From contig NC_079246.1 of NCBI RefSeq assembly GCF_028009165.1, forward strand, positions 2,356,001 to 2,420,000: 64,000 bases of DNA. The letters run 5' to 3'. Position numbers and translations under genes: made by a program. Below are positions 46,248 to 58,900 of the stretch, one piece after another. The notes under the pieces are model-generated. The model was not told the origin of the DNA. It searched no databases and saw only the letters and a list, made by a program, of their open reading frames with translations. The stretch comes from Akanthomyces muscarius. Taxonomy: Eukaryota; Ascomycota; Sordariomycetes; Hypocreales; Cordycipitaceae. Within the stretch, counting starts at the first letter, position 1, and each line of letters opens with the position of its first letter.

Positions 46248-46278
46248 ACACACACCGCCTTTATTTTTCACAGACCTC

Positions 46279-48085
46279 CTAGTACTCGTAACGGAAGGTC
46301 GGGTTCTCCTTGTCTGTCATCCTCGCCCATGTCTCCTTGTCCATGAACTGGCCCTCGGTCTGGCGGGCGCGGCTGGCGCGACGCTTGTTGGCCCAGATGT
46401 AGTAGCCAAAGAGGGTGATGGTGACGAGGGCGCTGCCGGCCTGGGTGAAGACGAGGGCGAGCTTGGCGGGGCGGTAGTCGGGGGCGTCCTTGGCCTGGAA
46501 GGTCTGGGGCCCGATGATGTTGCCGATGGAGAAGGCGGCGCTGATCATGGCGACGGCGTAGGCGCGCTTGGTGGCGCCGGCGACGTTGGCCATGAGCCAG
46601 TTGTACTGCATGGGCATGGGGGCGACGACGGCGTTGACAAGGTACACGCCGGCGAGGAGGCCGGCGTGGTTGGTCTTGGGCAGGAAGGACATGAGGGCGC
46701 CGCCGATGATGGCGGGGATGATGCAGGCGAGGATCCACATCCAGCGGTGCGAGTTGCGGCGCACACCGTAGCCGACCATGAGGATGAAGAAGATGGACAC
46801 GGCGCCCGAGGGCGTGTTCATGAGGGCGGCGTGCTGCGAGTTTTGCGCGGGCGTCTTCTTGACGTCGTGCGTGATCTGGCCGACGAGCATGACCGAGTAG
46901 GTGGTGATGACGCCGCTGGACACGGAGAAGAGGACGGTGATGAGGATCTGCAGCCAGATCTGCAGGTCGAGGAGCGCCTCGACGAGCTCCGACACGCGGA
47001 ACTTGCTGTTGCGGATGCCCGTCTGGTTGACGCTGACGTGCTTGAGCAGGGCGACCTTTTCGGTCACGGACAGCCAGCGCGCCTGCATGGGCGTGTCAGG
47101 GATGAATGCGATGACGGAGAGGCCGATGAGGACGGTGATGCAGCCGAGCACGACAAACATGACGCGCCAGCCGGCGAGCGAGGCGGTGGGCGCAATGTGC
47201 TGAAAGGCGTAGGAAAGCACGCCGCCGATGATCTGGCCGACACCGAGACCAAGGTACCAGAAGGAGAAGCGTGGGGCCTGCTCTGACTTGGTGTACCACT
47301 GGCTGCTGATGAGGGCGAGGGAAGGGGCAATGGTGGCCTCGAAGATGCCGAGGAAGATGCGCGAGGCGAGGATGCTGGGGTAGTTGTGGGCGGCGGCACC
47401 GCAGGCGGTCGCGACGCCCCAAAGGGTGACGTTGAGGCCGAGCCACTTGGCCGCAGGGACCTTTTGCAAGAGGTAGACTGGAGAAGGAGAGGGCTGTTAG
47501 TGTTTTTGATCATTGGATGTGAGTTGCGGTTATGCGATTGATGATGATTTGCGTGGTGGTGGTTTGACGCGATTCATCCATCGTCATCCGCGGATATGTG
47601 GGCGTAATAAGCTTACTGTTGGGAATTTCAAAGCAGAGAAGGCCAACAAAGAGGAAAGTGGCGACGTTGGAGAAGCGGTTGCCAGTCAGGTCCAAGTCCT
47701 TTTTTATGCCCATGACGGCGGCATACTGCGGAAATCGTGTCAGGACAGTTGCAGCAATGGCGATTGAGAAGCCGCATGAATGGCAGGGAACAAGGGAAAA
47801 ACTCACATTGTAAATGACCTTGTCGAGAAACTGCATCGTGTAGCAGCCAAACATGATGGGGACGATGCGCCAGTCGATGCGGCGGCGCAGCTTCTTGAGG
47901 TCGACGGCGTCGACGCCGGGCACGTCGCGGTGCTGGTTGAGAAAGACCCAGGCGGCGTCGACGTCGGAGCTGCCAGACGAGGCATCGTCGTGGTGGTGCT
48001 GAGCATGGTCGCTGGTCGATGGCGACGAGCTGGTCAAGCGCTCATTGACCTCGAAGCTCTTTTCATTCTGTTCCGTGGTGGACAT
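46279..48085 (-). CDS. MFS permease, anion:cation symporter family (DAL5/allantoate-like)
   Basis: Encodes 528 residues. Exons: 47807-48085, 47617-47725, 46279-47477. I start at ATG 48085 (MSTTEQNEKSFEVNERL). The cytosolic N-terminus is acidic and His/Ser-rich. The first helices carry RRIDWRIVPIMFGCYTMQFLDKVIYNYAAVMGI, the usual opening of fungal ACS transporters, then LFVGLLCFEIPNIYLLQKVPAAKWLG. Twelve helices can be counted. The family moves organic anions such as allantoate, nicotinate, pantothenate or dipeptides; this gene most resembles the DAL5 branch, but the substrate is unknown. The 3' flank has a CA repeat and a tandem duplication. Confidence 0.82.
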
Positions 48086-51000
48086 TGTCTTGCCAAGCTC
48101 TTCGCCGGGAAGATGCAAACAACCAAAATGTGTTGATAAGAAAAAGGGCTCAACAGCCGCGAGTCTTGTTTTGTCGTAGGTCCGTAAAACTGTGCCCCTT
48201 GAACGTTTTACGTCAAAACAAGAATAAAGATTGTCGAAATGGCTCGCTTCAAGAGAACGTAATGGGAACAACAGAGCACGATTTGGACCGTTGGAGGGGG
48301 GCGTGTGGTCTCCTTTTTGTCTAAATAAGCTCCAACTTTTGGGCAGCGCGCAAAACAGGTCCGCGGGTTTTAGCAGTCCGGGACTTGATGGCTTCTAGCT
48401 CGACTTTGCTTGAGCAATTCCGGTTAAGCGGACTGGGGCCCCCCCAAAAAAAAACCACGCGGCAGCTGCATTTATTGATGCAAGGGTATATGAATGGATG
48501 GATGGCAATGCGGCGCATGTGGTTTGGGGGGGATGGGCGGCGGGCAGAAAGTCGAGTCTTGCAGATTGAGAACCTGGCGTACGAGCGCAATGCTCTGCGC
48601 TAACCTATCTACCCAGTATCTTGCGCTCCTCGTCCTCCTCCATCCCATCGCAAGAGGCCCCCCCTTGGATCCACGGGTCTGGGTACGACGGCGCGGCGGA
48701 AAACTAGACTGTTGTTTACTAGCCTAAATACTGACAATTTCCCGTTAGTGAGGTGCTGGAAAGGTGGGTGCGTCGCATAGAGGAAGCCAGAAGCGTGCGT
48801 GAGAAGCAAGCATGGAAGTAGGGATCACCAAAAGAGCGGGCCGGCCTACTGGTTAGTCTTGTTCGGCCGTACCTAGTGGCGTTTTCTTTTGCTTCTGCGT
48901 GCACGGCGTGGCAATGGGATGATGGATGGGATGGCAAGATGGGTGGATGGATGGAGGGATGAATGGAGACGCCGACCGGCCTTGGCGAGCTTTTACCAGC
49001 TCTACCAGCACCAGTACTGATAAGTTGACTACTAGTACTTGTCGACTGGTTTGGCCTGATGTCTGTCTACCAGTGCTTGCCCGGATGCCCTCATTTCCAT
49101 GCGGCCGTCGCCCGGTGCGGTGGGTGGCTTGGTGGGACTCGAGTGCCGGTTGGTGGTGTGCGTGGTGTCACCGGTGGTGTGCCATGCCATGCGTCTTTGC
49201 CACGTTGTGCTGCCTTGCGTGCATCAAGATGCGGGCGCCCTGTTTTAACAATGCCGCCGCCATGCTTATTTTAGTTCTCACTCATTTTCCGCGAGGGTTC
49301 AATGGTTCTGACTCTGCCGTCCATGGCCAGTGCGGCTGTCATGATGAGACTGGCAGAACAGTCGCTTTTAAATAACACAATGTATCACCATGGCAGAGGT
49401 CTGAAGCAAAAGCAAAGCAGTCCATGGCAGTCAAGGGCTGCCTTGTCGGCCGGATGCTACCTAAATTGCTGCTGGCAAGTTTCAGGTAGGCTGCTTGGCT
49501 GCCTCTGGTACGGATTTGACAGGGTCGGCTTGCTTGTTCCTGGTTGTTGTGGACAGCAACATCGGAGCCAAGCAGAGCAAGCCAAGCACAAGCGCAAGCA
49601 AGCCTACCAGTCAGTATGTACTGCTGCTGTTGCTGCACATTGAAAAAGAGGAACCTTTGCCCTGGATCCTGCCAAGACGACAGACGACCACGGGGGACGA
49701 GGGAAAGGGATTGGGACGGTCCACCACTCGGTCTATTATAGAGAACTTATGGGTATTTCCACCCCAGGGCAGGCAAAGGTCCGCCCACAGGGGTCGTGCC
49801 AGGTGCGATATCACGTAACATTAATAACTGCCAACTGTTATTGCTACCAGTATGGTGCTGGCTCCTCCTCGGAGGTCGATACCTCGATCCAGGAGTCCAT
49901 CCATTGATTTCGAAAAAGGGCCCAGTCCTGCCCACCTGGCAGGCTGTGGGTGGCAACTGGCACCCGTTGAACCTGAACCCCTGGGGGCCCCGTCTGTCGT
50001 ACGGAGTAGCTTGGGGCATTTGGCGAGGCTATACATGGATGCGGCCGAGGCAAGGGTTGAGAGGCTAGCCTCGGGCCTAGCACGGAAGCTGAATGGAAAA
50101 GAAGAAGAGGAAATTTTTGCTCGTCGTTGGCGTTGTATTGGACTATTGATTTTTGTTTTGCATTTGGAGGCGGTTGATTTCGATGCGCCGGGTGCAGCAG
50201 CAAAAATTGGTCTCGTCCCTTATTGACGCTAACTACCAGTACCTAGGTAGTGGTCGCCAAGGGCGCGGCGGGCGGGAGCGGCGCTGGAGCACAGCACATC
50301 ACCCCCTCCCTCAGGGCTCCCCGTCTTCCGTGCGCCGCCGCCCAAGAGATCGATCTCCGTCCATTACGGAGTATTTTTTCTGGGCATGAAGAATGGCAGT
50401 GAGCCCACATGAATTAATTCGGGGGACTGCGACAATCAATGCCGTCAATCAATGCGAGACACATCTCAATCAAGACCGATGGAACAAGACAGGCAGCATC
50501 GATGATGAAGAGATGCAATTTCAGGGGGCCACGGTCGGGGAGGGGGGGCTGGCCTCGCTTCGTTGCTGAAGATGTGATCGACAGTTCGTTCGCTCGTCGC
50601 TCCTTTAGTAGCGTAAAAGAAAAAAACACCTCCACCACTGCCCGATTTTTTCCCTTGCAGCAGCAGCAGCGGCGGCGGCGAACACGGCTCACGGCTAGCT
50701 CACCTTTTTCTGGGTCGCGCTGGGTGGTGAGAAGCGAGTGGGGGACGACGTGGTGGCGCGGAGCTACCGAGTAGTCTCGTCTTATTTACTTCTCACAGCC
50801 ATCCTTCCTCTCTCCCTCGGTCGCAAGTTCTGGATGTCTAGCCCGGTTTGATTTTCTTCGTGGTGAGAAAAAAAAAAAGATGGTAAAATGGTATGCGCGA
50901 CAGGCCCTTGCTCTCATCTATATTAATTAAAACGTTGCAAGTGACAGTTGTGGCTGGTGCCTCGTCAACCTCCGACAAGGGGGGACGGGCACCGGGGGGG

Positions 51001-52197
51001 GGGGGAGAGGTCGACGGCCCTGCTTGAGACAATTTCGGCCGATAGCCAGTTCGAGCGTAATCAACTGCCCAATCTATTTCGACAGCTAATAAAGACTGGA
51101 CTGAAAAGAGAGGGGTAAAAACAAGGCGAACCCTGGCACTATTTCCTTCCTTCTTTTTCTTCTTCTTTTTTCTCCGTCTCAACTCTTGCTTCTCGTCGAG
51201 AATTGAGCTACATAGCTTCGCCTGCGCCCTGGCACATATACTCTTGTCCTGCCGCTAAATCGACACGGCGCAACCATGCCGCCCCCAAAGACGCTGACGC
51301 TACATTATTCTAACTACTGAGTAGTTTTTTTTTTTTTTTTTTTCCTTCTCAGACTTGTCCCTATCTGTAAACATGGCGAAATGGGTGGCACCAGTTTTCC
51401 GCACTAACATACTTGCCCTTGCCCCCCGCGGCTGGAGTCTTGTCTCTCTCTTACACTACTGGTACGACAACCCTGAAATGCTGACAACCCGCTCTCTTGC
51501 GCCCCGGCCTTGACCAAGACGGGTTAATCGCCTGGCCCTCGCGCTGCCCACAATGCTACGAGACTCGCAACTTGACTGGCCAACTGGCTTGTCCTCCGCA
51601 GAGAACTCGGCTCACCTGCCTGGGGCTCCTAGACTAGGCTAGGAAGTTGGGATCCAAAGTGCCGGCCGCCATCTACGTACCGGTACTGGCATGTAGATGC
51701 TACCAGCACCGAGTGTAAAGATTTTTTTTTCAACACATTCTCCCCGTAATCCTTTGTAGAAACAGCCCTTGCTAGTTCGTTGCAAAAAGGCCCTTTGCGA
51801 GAGAAGAACGGGTAGATGGGCTTCCCTTTTGGGAAGTACGCCGTCTGCAACGTCTTTATCTCTTCCTCATTCCCTTTCCTTCTTGATTAGATGTGTTCAA
51901 GTAGACATACACACACTCACACACACCTGCATCTCTTAGTTGTCCCTCAGTGTCGCTTCGCGCCGTGACTGCACCAGACGCGGCAAGGCTTGCAAGGTTT
52001 CGGTCTGCAAAAGCGAACACGGAATCTGACATGAGCGTGCTTTGAGTTACATTGGTCTCATCGTCCGTCGCTATTCCTTATCCAACAGATCATTCTATAT
52101 TTACTTGCTGATATCCTCGCCCACCTTCTTCTCCTTCTTTTTCTCTTCTTTCGTTTTTGTTTCTTCTTACACGCAACAAACCACACGCACATCAACC
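48086..52197. other. long divergent spacer, MFS permease and rhodopsin-fold gene
   Basis: The longest internal gap, 4.1 kb. It is rich in short homopolymers (poly-G at about 50995-51006, 19 T at 51325-51343) and ATGG-type repeats (48918-48965). Open frames are short and overlap on both strands. The last 150 bases before the plus-strand start are a CT-rich leader. A lineage-specific gene or lncRNA cannot be ruled out, but nothing in the sequence supports one. Confidence 0.5.
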
Positions 52198-53384
52198 ATG
52201 ACTTGGGTTTCCCATGCCACCCCCGAGGTGGACGCCATCTCGCAGTGGCGGACCATTGTCGCCGTTTGCGTCGTCCTGACCGTCATCTCCTTTGCCGTCG
52301 TCGGCTTCCGCCTGTGGCTGAGCTTCCGCGGCCGCGGCCTCATGGCCGACGACTACGTCGCCGCCGCCTCCTTCGTCCTCGCCTTCATATACTCGATCCT
52401 CACCATTATCCAGACAAAGTACGGCCTGGGCCTGCCCATCAAGCTGCGCTCCAAGGACTTTGGCGACGCCTCGACGTACAAAAAGGTCAATTTCGCCGGC
52501 CGCCCGATATACCAGTTCGGCGTCAGCCTCTTCAAGGTGGCGCTGCTGATTAGCTACCTCCGCCTGCTGCAGGCCACGAGCAAGCGCAACTATCGCATCC
52601 TCATCTGGGTCACCATTGTCGCCGTGCTGCTCGGGCACCTGGGCAGCGCCTTTGCCCTCATCTTTGCCTGCAAGCCCGTCAACTTTTCGTGGGACCTCAA
52701 GGTCAGCGACCCGCACCCGACGTGCGTCAACCTGTCGCAGACGTCCCTCATCTACTCCCTCATCACCATCATCTCGGACGTCCTCGTCGCCGTGCTGCCG
52801 ATCCCCGTCCTCCTGACGCTCAAGATCCCCAACGCCAAGAAGGCCGGTCTCGTCGGCGTCTTCCTGCTCGGTCTCTTCACCACCATCTGCTCCATCCTGC
52901 GTCTCATTCAGCTGAACCGCATTTCCTTTGGAGACGGCAACTCGACCATGCTGGTCCTCTGGGGTGTCATTGAGTTCAACGTCGGTGTAAGTAGCCCAAT
53001 CCGAACTACCACGTCCTTGTGCCCCATATTGCGCAAGCTAACAAAACGTCCGTGCAGAACATGGTTACCTCGCTTCCGTTCCTCGCCCCCGTCTTTATCA
53101 AAAAGGCCAAGGATCTCAGCTACAGACGCTACAAGACCAACAGCCGCGAGACCGAAGCGTCCAAGAACTCGCGACTGTCGAGACCGGGCGCCGGCAGAGA
53201 CATCTACCACCTGGACGACGTCAAGCACCCCAACCACAAGAGCACCGTGGTCGGATCCAGCCAATCCTCGGGCAGCGCTGAAAACATCCTTCCCAAAGAA
53301 GGCATCGTCAAGTCGGTGGAATATTCCGTTTCTGTGGACAAGCCACACTCGGAGCAACAAAACACGCCATGGCACCCGGTATAA
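52198..53384 (+). CDS. rhodopsin-fold integral membrane protein (PTH11/SAT4-like)
   Basis: Encodes 371 residues. Exons: 52198-52986 and 53058-53384. There are seven hydrophobic segments: TIVAVCVVLTVISFAVVGF; DDYVAAASFVLAFIYSIL; FGVSLFKVALLISYL; ILIWVTIVAVLLGHL; LIYSLITIISDVLVAVLPI; AGLVGVFLLGLFTTICSIL; and LVLWGVIEFNVGNMVTSLPFL. MADDY after helix 1 is the typical start of loop 1 in the fungal rhodopsin-domain family, and VNLSQTSLIYSLITIISDVLVAVLP is its best-kept stretch. A roughly 100-residue polar cytosolic tail follows. No N-terminal CFEM domain is present, so it is not a classical Pth11 receptor; ligand unknown. The frame upstream to 52042 is open but leader-like, so I start at ATG 52198. 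Confidence 0.82.
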
Positions 53385-55931
53385 GCCACCACCACTGTCA
53401 CGAGTCTCATTTTTCCCCCTGTATATAGCGCTACAAGTCTAATATTTGTCTGATATGATACGTATAATGTACAAAATACCACATTTGAATTATTATTTTT
53501 ATTATTTTCCCGATCATGAAAGATGAGATCTACCGTGTGCGTGAGATGGCTGATGACGCGGGCAGGCGAGCCCCCCGAAAAGTGATGCTTACGCTATGCC
53601 GTGAGATTTTTGCTGACCACCCTCCCCCCCCCGGGCATCGCGCGATAGCGCGATGACACCTCCTGCGGATAGGCCAGCTTCCCGCTTCAGGTTGCGCAGC
53701 GATGACGACGGAGCTAGGATCAGGAACCTGCAGCACTGGTGCCGTATCGGCCTGTGTTTTCCTGCGCTATTCGTTGGGGGCGGAGATTTCAGCCATTGAA
53801 CGGCGAGAAGCGGACGGCGTGAGGCGCAGTCGATCAGAGTCGCTGATTGTTCAAGTCGCTTCCCGCCGTGGACTTTTTCCTCCCTTTCTTAGATGCACGT
53901 GGGAGTCGCCAGAGCTGGCGGCGCAAGGGGGCGACGGTGAGCGCAACAACAGAGGCATGCAAAAAGGATGATGTCACTACTCTGTAGAAAAAATGTCAGA
54001 CTAACCCATGGCGCTGATCTGAAACACAGCTGATCCCGCGGGTCGCAAAGCATTGCATTTTGTTGCGAGGAAAGGCGGCTTGCATACGATGGGCGCAGTT
54101 GGGTGTCAAATTCCTAGCGCCTGCCGAACTTGACGACATTAAGAGATGGATCAGATTATTTACAAGGCTGTGTGTCAAGTTGCGCATAGTAGGCATGTTA
54201 AAGTTATTATGATGCTTAAGAAGTGCATGGCTCAAATGGACTTTGTGTGGGCTAATACCACGCTCCATTTTGCTGCATGGAATGGACGGAATCATTATGA
54301 TGTAAATATCTCTCTTGAATTATTATTCATAGAACCGATTGTGGACTTTAAACGTAATGTTAGGGACAATACCGATAGAGCCTGTCGTATTCGCGAGCCG
54401 CCCATCGTTAGATGGATGGGGGTCCCCGCGCGCGCATCCCGCGGCGGCAGCGGTGATGCAGCGCCGCGCAGAAACCAGCGCTTCGCCGAACTCATAAGCA
54501 CTGCTGTCGCGATTTGGGCATGATGAAAATGGCCGGCACGATACAAGTCAACCCAGCATCGCGTTCGTATCTGTGCGCCCTGTGCCGATACTTGCGGCCG
54601 TTGACTGCACCGCAGAGTGGTCAAGGTGCTGGCGGCATTCAACCAAGAACCGCAAAATATGTGTTCCTTTACGAGCTGAATCTGGCGAGCCACCAGCGTT
54701 GGTTCCTATTTTCAAGCCCGAGCCTACCTATTACGTATGTTACTGCATGCAGCCTTTCGTCGAGCGACTCATCCGGAGATATATAAGCCGATAGCTGTTA
54801 GTGAAACTCAATAGCTGCAGCCCTATCCTGGTGCAAACTGCGGCACTAATAAATTGGCTGGTCGTCACGAGATTTGCAATTTTTCGTTCTTTTTTTCTCT
54901 CGCTCTTAATGCTCTTAAACCCAACACAGCGGGCATACGCAAACCAGTCTAGGGTATCCGGCGCGAGGCGAGCTTTGTCCAGACCAGGTGCGGCCCCGAT
55001 GGGGGGTAGATTGGATAGCTGGCGGCAAGGCGGTCGGCAGGATGTTGGACTCAAAATTGGAGCAACATTTTCGTCCTTTCTATTCAAGAGTTTTCTGCAT
55101 ATGTTCAGCGTCTGATCCATGACCATATAGTGCCACAAACTGCAGCGGCTGGTTATGCTGGGCTCTGGGAACCTGCTGAAGCCCCAGTCCAAAGATCAGC
55201 AGCACGCGCAAATATTGAAGTAGCACGATGCGAGGAGAGAAGAACAAAAGTTAATTAGCATACTCAGGAAATAAAAATCAACGTCAGGACTGAAAGAAAC
55301 AATGTTAAATTAACTTGTAATTTAGCTCCAGCACCGGCTCCTACCGTGGGCCAGTGGGTGCAACAAGCCACTTAGCGCCTGGCGCAAGACCACTCACGAG
55401 CCACTGTGACGCCACACCCCCTTTGGATAGGTGCCTTGGTCTGGCGTGTCTGGCGTCTGGTGGTAGGCGTGATGGATAATGCCCTTGGCCATCGCACTCG
55501 CACCCCAGCTTTCAGGGTCATTTGGCTCAATCCCGCTACTTCAACTCTACGCGCAGCTTCCGCACACGTGTATCAGTGGCTTCACTACACTGTTTCCTGG
55601 CGCCTTGCTCAACACATCACATGTCCCAAGACGACTAGCTGCCAATACCGCCATACTGCAGCTGCCGGTAGTTGCCCAGCGGTGGCCTTGCGCAGTCCCT
55701 GGCTGCATCGAGCACCAGCTGCAGCTTTCCGATCACTACCGCTGCAAGAGGCTCGGTCTAAATCTGCCCAAAAGTACGGCCCGTACAGTCTTTACTGAGC
55801 TGCTGTTTTGTGCTCCTCTTGGTTGACGCTGGATATAATAGTTTTGATTGCCGATATACCGCTTCGATCCGCGAGCCGAACCAATCCCGTCGAACCATCC
55901 CTGCGTGATAGCTGCGCATCGACGCTCAAAA
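53385..55931. other. spacer between rhodopsin-fold gene and phospholipase D
   Basis: A 2.5 kb stretch with the 3' end of the membrane-protein gene and the promoter of PLD. Open frames at 54146-54523 and 55406-55826 have no domain and overlap frames on the other strand. No RNA gene was recognised. Confidence 0.5.
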
Positions 55932-58900
55932 ATGGCCCGCGATGATTCGGTGTCGCCATTGACCCGATCACCGCAGAAATCGCCGACACATGATGATCCA
56001 TACACGCCACCTGTTGTTGGGGGCGCGCTTGCCCCCTCGGCTTCCAGCCCGACGACCCCGGGCGGAGCGGCAGTGGACAATGTAAACGGCCAAGAACACG
56101 AGACGGCACTATCAAGCCATCCCTCGAGTTTATCTGCTGGCTTGTCCCATCCAAACGCCACAGAGTCATATACCGCTGATTCTTCCGGAACGCCTCGCGG
56201 CCAAGCCTCTCCAGCGACTCCTGGCACGCCCGGTGCCCGCGTCCAATTTGCACGATTTGACCCTCCAGATTTCCAACCATCCCACTCCCGACACAACTCT
56301 ACCGAGAACCCTGAAGGTGCCAAGTCTAGAGGTGGCTCCATCATGTCAAAGCTCAAGTCCCTTACGCCCAACTCTCTCCAGTCCTCCAAATCGCCCCCCC
56401 TCGACATGGAGAATACGCAAGCTGCTGCAGCTTCTCCCACGACTGGGCGTTTTGCTGGCCGATTTCCCGACACACTACACGAGGAGCAGGAAGAAACCGA
56501 TGCGGACCTGGAAGGCGAAGCTGATGCCGATGTGGAAGAGGAAGCAGACGAGGCACAGCCTGCCGGACCTGTCAAGAAAAAGAAGCGCAGAATGCGCCGT
56601 TTCGTCAAAGGTGATGGGTCCGGCCCCGTGTCGCCTTTCCGCTTTCCCAACGAAGGCGATGCGTTTGCCCACAGATTTCTTAAACGTCGCGCGAGCATGC
56701 CAGACACCTCAATGCACAACCAAGTTCTTTCCGAAGGCGAGACTCCACAACAGCCCAAGCGACGTCCATTTACGAGACGCGGTCATTCATGGATGAACCC
56801 GGGCATGGCGCATCACGAAACTGACATCGAAGCGCTTGAGAGCTCAATTGCTGTTGGTCGTCGTCAGGGCCACACTCGCCGCATCACTGTTTTTGGGGGC
56901 GGTGGCGTTTCTGACGGCGATGCCATGATTCAGCGCAGGCCATTCTTCAACTCGGAACGCGCCTCCAACTTTGGTGCCCAAAAGTGGAAACAAGTCAAAA
57001 GTACTCTGAAACTTTTACGTCAAAAGAAGGAGGATCGCTTCGACTACTACAAATCCGCCGAGTTGATGGCCGAGTTGAGAGCTGGTGCCCCAGCTGTGCT
57101 CATGTTTGCCAGTATGATTCAGCGAGACGAACATGGGAATAAGAGGATCCCAGTTCTGTTGGAGCAGCTGAAGCTGAGAATCACACACAGCGCCCCAGTG
57201 CCGGACGACGACAAGGAGCGGCATTGGAATTTTACCATTGAGCTGGAGTACGGCAGCGGACCCAGCAGAATGGTCTGGACCGTCATTCGCAATGTCAGAG
57301 ACTGCTATAATCTCAACCTCCGCTACAAGTTCGCCTTGAACAACGACATGTACTTGCCGGGCCAGGGCCATGTGGCCGGTCGCCCCAAGCAGCCCAAGTT
57401 CCCCTGGTCCGCTTTTCCTTACCTGCGAAGTGTCCGCAAGAAGCAGGGAGATATTAGCGATGATGAGGAGCAGGCAGCTAGTGGCGGGGAGCAGACAATG
57501 CAGGAAGGAGGCGAGCCTGGAGCTGGTGACGATGTCGAAGCTACCGGCAGTGAAGGTGGCGGCAATCGACACCCACGTCGCAAAAGGTCTCGTGTCAACA
57601 TGCTCGGCATGAGACGCCGCTCGACCGGGTTTACCGACAATGGTGAAGGCCCCAGCGATGAGAGCGCCGAAGTCAGGCGTCAGGCCTTTGTTGAGAGGCA
57701 GCGACGAACCTTGGAGCAATATCTCTCCGAGATGATTCGCTGGCTCATGTTCAGGGCCGATAGTAACCGTCTTTGTCGATTTCTCGAACTCTCTGCGCTT
57801 GGTGTCCGTCTCGCCGCTGAAGGCAGCTATCATGGCAAGGAGTGCTTTCTCCACATTCAATCTGCCAAAGGGCTCGACTTTCGTCGTGTGCTGACACCTG
57901 CCAAGGTGATTGCTCGCCACAGCCGCAAATGGTTCCTCGTCCGCTCGAGTTACATTGTTTGCGTCGAATCTCCCGAGAATATGAACATCTACGATGTGTA
58001 CCTTGTCGATTCTAAATTCACCATCGCCTCGAAGAGAAATGCCGTCAAGCAGATTGCCACTCAGAAGAAGAGCGAGATTGACCTAACAGCGGAACCGTCG
58101 TCTTCAAAGCATCACACCCTGAAGCTGCGAACCTCCGAGCGCAAGGTACGCCTGTTTTCTCGCAACCACATGGTCCTGAAGCAGTTTCAAGAATCCATTA
58201 GTGAAATGCTGCGAGAAACTGTCTGGTCTAAGAAAAAGCGGTTCGACAGTTTCGCTCCTGTTCGACATGGCGTGTTCGCACAGTGGCTAGTTGACGGCCG
58301 CGACTACATGTGGAATGTTTCTCGCGCCATCAACATGGCCAAGGATGTCATCTATATTCATGACTGGTGGCTAAGCCCTGAACTGTACATGAGACGGCCG
58401 GCGGCGATCAGCCAAAAGTGGCGCCTCGACCGTCTCTTACAAAAGAAGGCCCGCGAAGGAGTGAAAATCTTTGTCATCATCTACAGAAACGTCGAGGCAG
58501 CAATCCCCATTGATTCCGAGTACACAAAGTTCTCGTTGCTGAATCTGCACCCCAACATTTTTGTTCAACGATCGCCCAACCAGTTCAAGAAAAACCAGTT
58601 CTTCTTTGCCCATCACGAGAAGATTTGTATTGTCGACCATGATGTTGCTTTCACGGGCGGTGTGGACCTGTGCTTTGGCAGATGGGACTGTCCGCAGCAT
58701 CCCATTGTCGACGACAAGCCGACTGGTTTTGAACAGTCTGATGCACCAAAGGATGCGGAGCACTGCCAGCTGTTCCCGGGCAAGGACTATTCCAACCCAC
58801 GTGTGCAGGATTTCTTCCGTCTCTCGGAACCATACGAGGAAATGTACGACCGCTCCAAAGTCCCAAGGATGCCATGGCACGATATTGGCATGCAGGTTGT

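Larger units (their letters stand above)
45169..46278. other. ERG4 promoter and MFS 3' flank
   Basis: A 1.1 kb spacer between two minus-strand genes. The MFS side is AT-rich and carries the 60-bp tandem duplication and the CA microsatellite listed separately. No coding region is supported. Confidence 0.5.

Noticed and set aside
55848..55931. Upstream start for phospholipase D
   Set aside because: The frame there opens with TTG, not ATG; the first true Met is at 55932.
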